NCBI GenBank assembly: GCA_031257415.1
Contig: JAIROR010000027.1
Coordinates: 1-6,031 of the forward strand
Reading direction: 5' to 3'
From: Holosporales bacterium
GTDB lineage: Bacteria > Pseudomonadota > Alphaproteobacteria > RUG11792
Length of the DNA: 6,031 nucleotides
Shown: positions 5,104-6,031 of the stretch, one piece after another
Numbering within the stretch: position 1 is the first letter of the stretch
How the letters are laid out: each line of letters opens with the position of its first letter
Position numbers and translations under genes: made by a program
Notes under the pieces: generated by a model
The model's input: the letters and a program-made list of their open reading frames with translations, nothing else
What the model was told of the DNA's origin: nothing
Database searches by the model: none

Positions 5104-5622
5104 CTATACAGCGACATACTGCGAAACAAGGTCTGTGGCAAATATAATGTATAAAACAAGTATCGTTATTGAAAGCGTAATGCTTCCTTTTTTCTTTTCT
5201 CGCGCGCTTAGTTTTTTGGTAGAAAATCGCAATACGATTGATATAACCATTGATATAATTAACGATATTAAGGAAGGTCTTTGCATATCATAATATTGCG
5301 GAAACGAGAACATGACTGGATGCGAATATCGAACCACAACGATAGCGCAGAACGCCAAACGGAAACAACTTTTTATTAATTTTGACTTCCTTAACCGAGG
5401 ATCAAGAGGGCCAGATCGAGGGACAAGATATGAGAAAAGTTCGTTACGAGAGGAGATGACATCAAACAGTTGTAGCGATTGTATACAGCAAAGTATCACG
5501 AAAAACCACCATCTCCAATTTGGGATCCAGAACAAAAAGAGATACAGAAGAAACAGAAATAACTCTCCAACGACCAAGCACAGAACGCTTTTAAAGAGAC
5601 TCTTCACTTGATCTGAAGTCAT
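5104..5622 (-). CDS. Unrecognised multi-pass membrane protein
   Basis: A 172-residue protein with no family I recognise. It has about five hydrophobic segments: 11-33 (a leucine/phenylalanine-rich run ending in FLFWIP), 38-54, 84-98, 116-133 and 148-165. Charged stretches lie between them: residues 76-84 (RLRKSKLIK) and 136-146 (KKLSAREKKKG) are basic and probably cytoplasmic. Aromatic residues cluster at the interface (WIPNWRWWFF, 32-41). The start at 5622 has a weak GCGGGA before it, but a near-consensus promoter lies 46-75 nt upstream, which supports a real gene. No operon partner is seen: the next downstream feature in its direction is the repeat copy 2. No convincing intrinsic terminator follows it. 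Confidence 0.72.
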   Translation of the reverse strand: MTSDQVKSLFKSVLCLVVGELFLFLLYLFLFWIPNWRWWFFVILCCIQSLQLFDVISSRNELFSYLVPRSGPLDPRLRKSKLIKSCFRLAFCAIVVVRYSHPVMFSFPQYYDMQRPSLISLIISMVISIVLRFSTKKLSAREKKKGSITLSITILVLYIIFATDLVSQYVAV

Positions 5623-5667
5623 ATTGATTCCCGCTCAGATAAAAATCAAAAAACCACCATACTATCA

Positions 5668-5697
5668 ATTATAACATCAAGTATATCACTATGTCTA
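5668..5697 (-). promoter_or_regulatory. Promoter of the membrane protein gene
   Basis: On the minus strand, -35 TAGACA (5692-5697) and -10 TATAAT (5668-5673) are 18 nt apart, identical in both hexamers and spacing to the tRNA-Ala promoter. The start near 5661 gives a leader of about 39 nt to the ATG at 5622. Confidence 0.68.
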
Positions 5698-5885
5698 TTA
5701 TTAAAAGCACAAGTTCACATATTTTGAGACAAACCAGGAATCCACGAGAACCTGGACAGAATGCCGCTGGTATCCATACTTTAGGTCGAATAATCCGCGC
5801 AAAACCAATCCGGAAACCACCCACCTGAATCAACTTCAGAGAATCATCGCCTGATTTCAGGACGCATACACCAACATCCTCCTGG

Positions 5886-5960
5886 CTAACCCAGCGAACT
5901 CTCGAGGAAAACAGAGCTCGCAAGAACAGGTGTTAATAATATGGTAGCACACTTTTTCAT
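5886..5960 (-). pseudogene. Possible remnant of a small secreted or lipoprotein gene
   Basis: The first ~18 residues (MKKCATILLTPVLASSVF) have a basic start, a hydrophobic core and an A-x-S-like cleavage area, as in a Sec signal peptide. The frame stops after 24 codons, while a different register continues open for ~80 codons to 5669. One frameshift would join them. There is no ribosome binding site before the ATG at 5960, so this could also be chance. Confidence 0.2.
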
Positions 5961-5978
5961 TTTTATGCAAGAAAAATT

Positions 5979-5999
5979 TTTGTCCCATCTTTGTCCCAT
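5979..5999. repeat. Short tandem repeat TTTGTCCCAT x2
   Basis: TTTGTCCCAT at 5979-5988 and 5990-5999 repeats with an 11-nt period, about one helical turn. This spacing would place two copies of a protein site on the same DNA face, but no binding protein is identified. Confidence 0.6.
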
Positions 6000-6031
6000 G
6001 AGAAAAAAATGGAATGAAGTTAACCGGAGTG

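Larger units (their letters stand above)
5698..6031. other. Right-end region with no firm gene
   Basis: No gene is certain here. On the minus strand a short frame at 5886-5960 (24 residues, MKKCATILLTPVLASSVF...) resembles a signal peptide but stops early. An 84-codon frame starting at a TTG (5669-5923) overlaps it in another register; it has no ribosome binding site and runs into the next promoter. A frameshifted remnant of a small secreted protein is possible. Other contents are a CCAGG/CCTGG hairpin (5734-5738, 5751-5755), a weak TTGCAT-N18-TACCAT promoter-like pair on the minus strand (5941-5970) and a tandem 10-bp repeat. Two short frames remain open at the window edge. Confidence 0.4.

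Noticed and set aside
4988..5611. Plus-strand frames of 99 and 101 codons
   Set aside because: They are antisense to the membrane protein gene, which has hydrophobic segments and a promoter.
5733..5746. A further copy of the dispersed repeat (minus-strand TGGATTCCTGGT)
   Set aside because: Only about 12 nt match the TGGATTCCGGGT word of copy 2, without the core or arms, so chance is sufficient.

Overview
The window is AT-rich bacterial DNA. Its left edge is the 5' end of a 16S rRNA gene on the minus strand. The wording of that 5' end (opening GAACGAACGCTGGCGGCATG, then CTTAACACATGCAAGTCGAACG) is the alphaproteobacterial type. Together with the low GC content, the long low-density spacers and a PraR-like alphaproteobacterial HTH domain, this suggests an AT-rich alphaproteobacterium, possibly a Rickettsiales- or Holosporales-like host-associated lineage. 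That placement is an inference; the 16S fragment is only about 134 nt long.

Layout. Positions 1-600: 16S rRNA start and its leader, with two tandem sigma70 promoters (P2 at about 294-323, P1 at about 520-548), a boxA-like antitermination site and a nested stem-loop, all on the minus strand. 728-1375 (minus): a 215-residue protein whose C-terminal half resembles the Hcp tube protein of type VI secretion; this is tentative. 1376-1981: a divergent intergenic region with a promoter for each neighbour and one copy of a dispersed palindromic repeat. 1982-3719 (plus): a two-gene two-component operon. It encodes a soluble PAS-like histidine kinase and an unusual partner that joins an N-terminal XRE-type HTH to a C-terminal receiver domain. 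3781-4620 (minus, convergent): a MenA/UbiA-type prenyltransferase, lying 33 nt downstream of tRNA-Ala(GGC) (4654-4729) and probably read from the same promoter. 4863-4950: a second, inverted copy of the dispersed repeat, directly upstream of the tRNA promoter. 5104-5622 (minus): an unrecognised membrane protein with its own good promoter. 5700-6031: low-density DNA with a possibly broken small secreted-protein gene and a short tandem repeat.

How the genes work together. The kinase and regulator are clearly a signalling pair: 10-nt gap, and the regulator's ribosome binding site overlaps the kinase stop codon. The receiver is of the Rcp1 type and the kinase H-box is of the phytochrome-kinase type, so both halves come from the same broad family. 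The regulator's HTH precedes its receiver, the reverse of the usual order, so phosphorylation may control a PraR-like DNA binder directly. No other gene here is tied to that pair by operon structure. The other genes are separate units: rRNA, tRNA plus quinone-type prenyltransferase, and two singletons.

Promoter usage is informative. Two minus-strand genes share TAGACA-N18-TATAAT, and the rRNA promoters (and weaker candidates) share a TTGCG-type -35. The most notable items are the HTH-receiver regulator, the dispersed hairpin repeat whose one core mismatch falls in the loop, a MenA-like enzyme in a group that usually relies on ubiquinone, and the duplicated rRNA promoter module.
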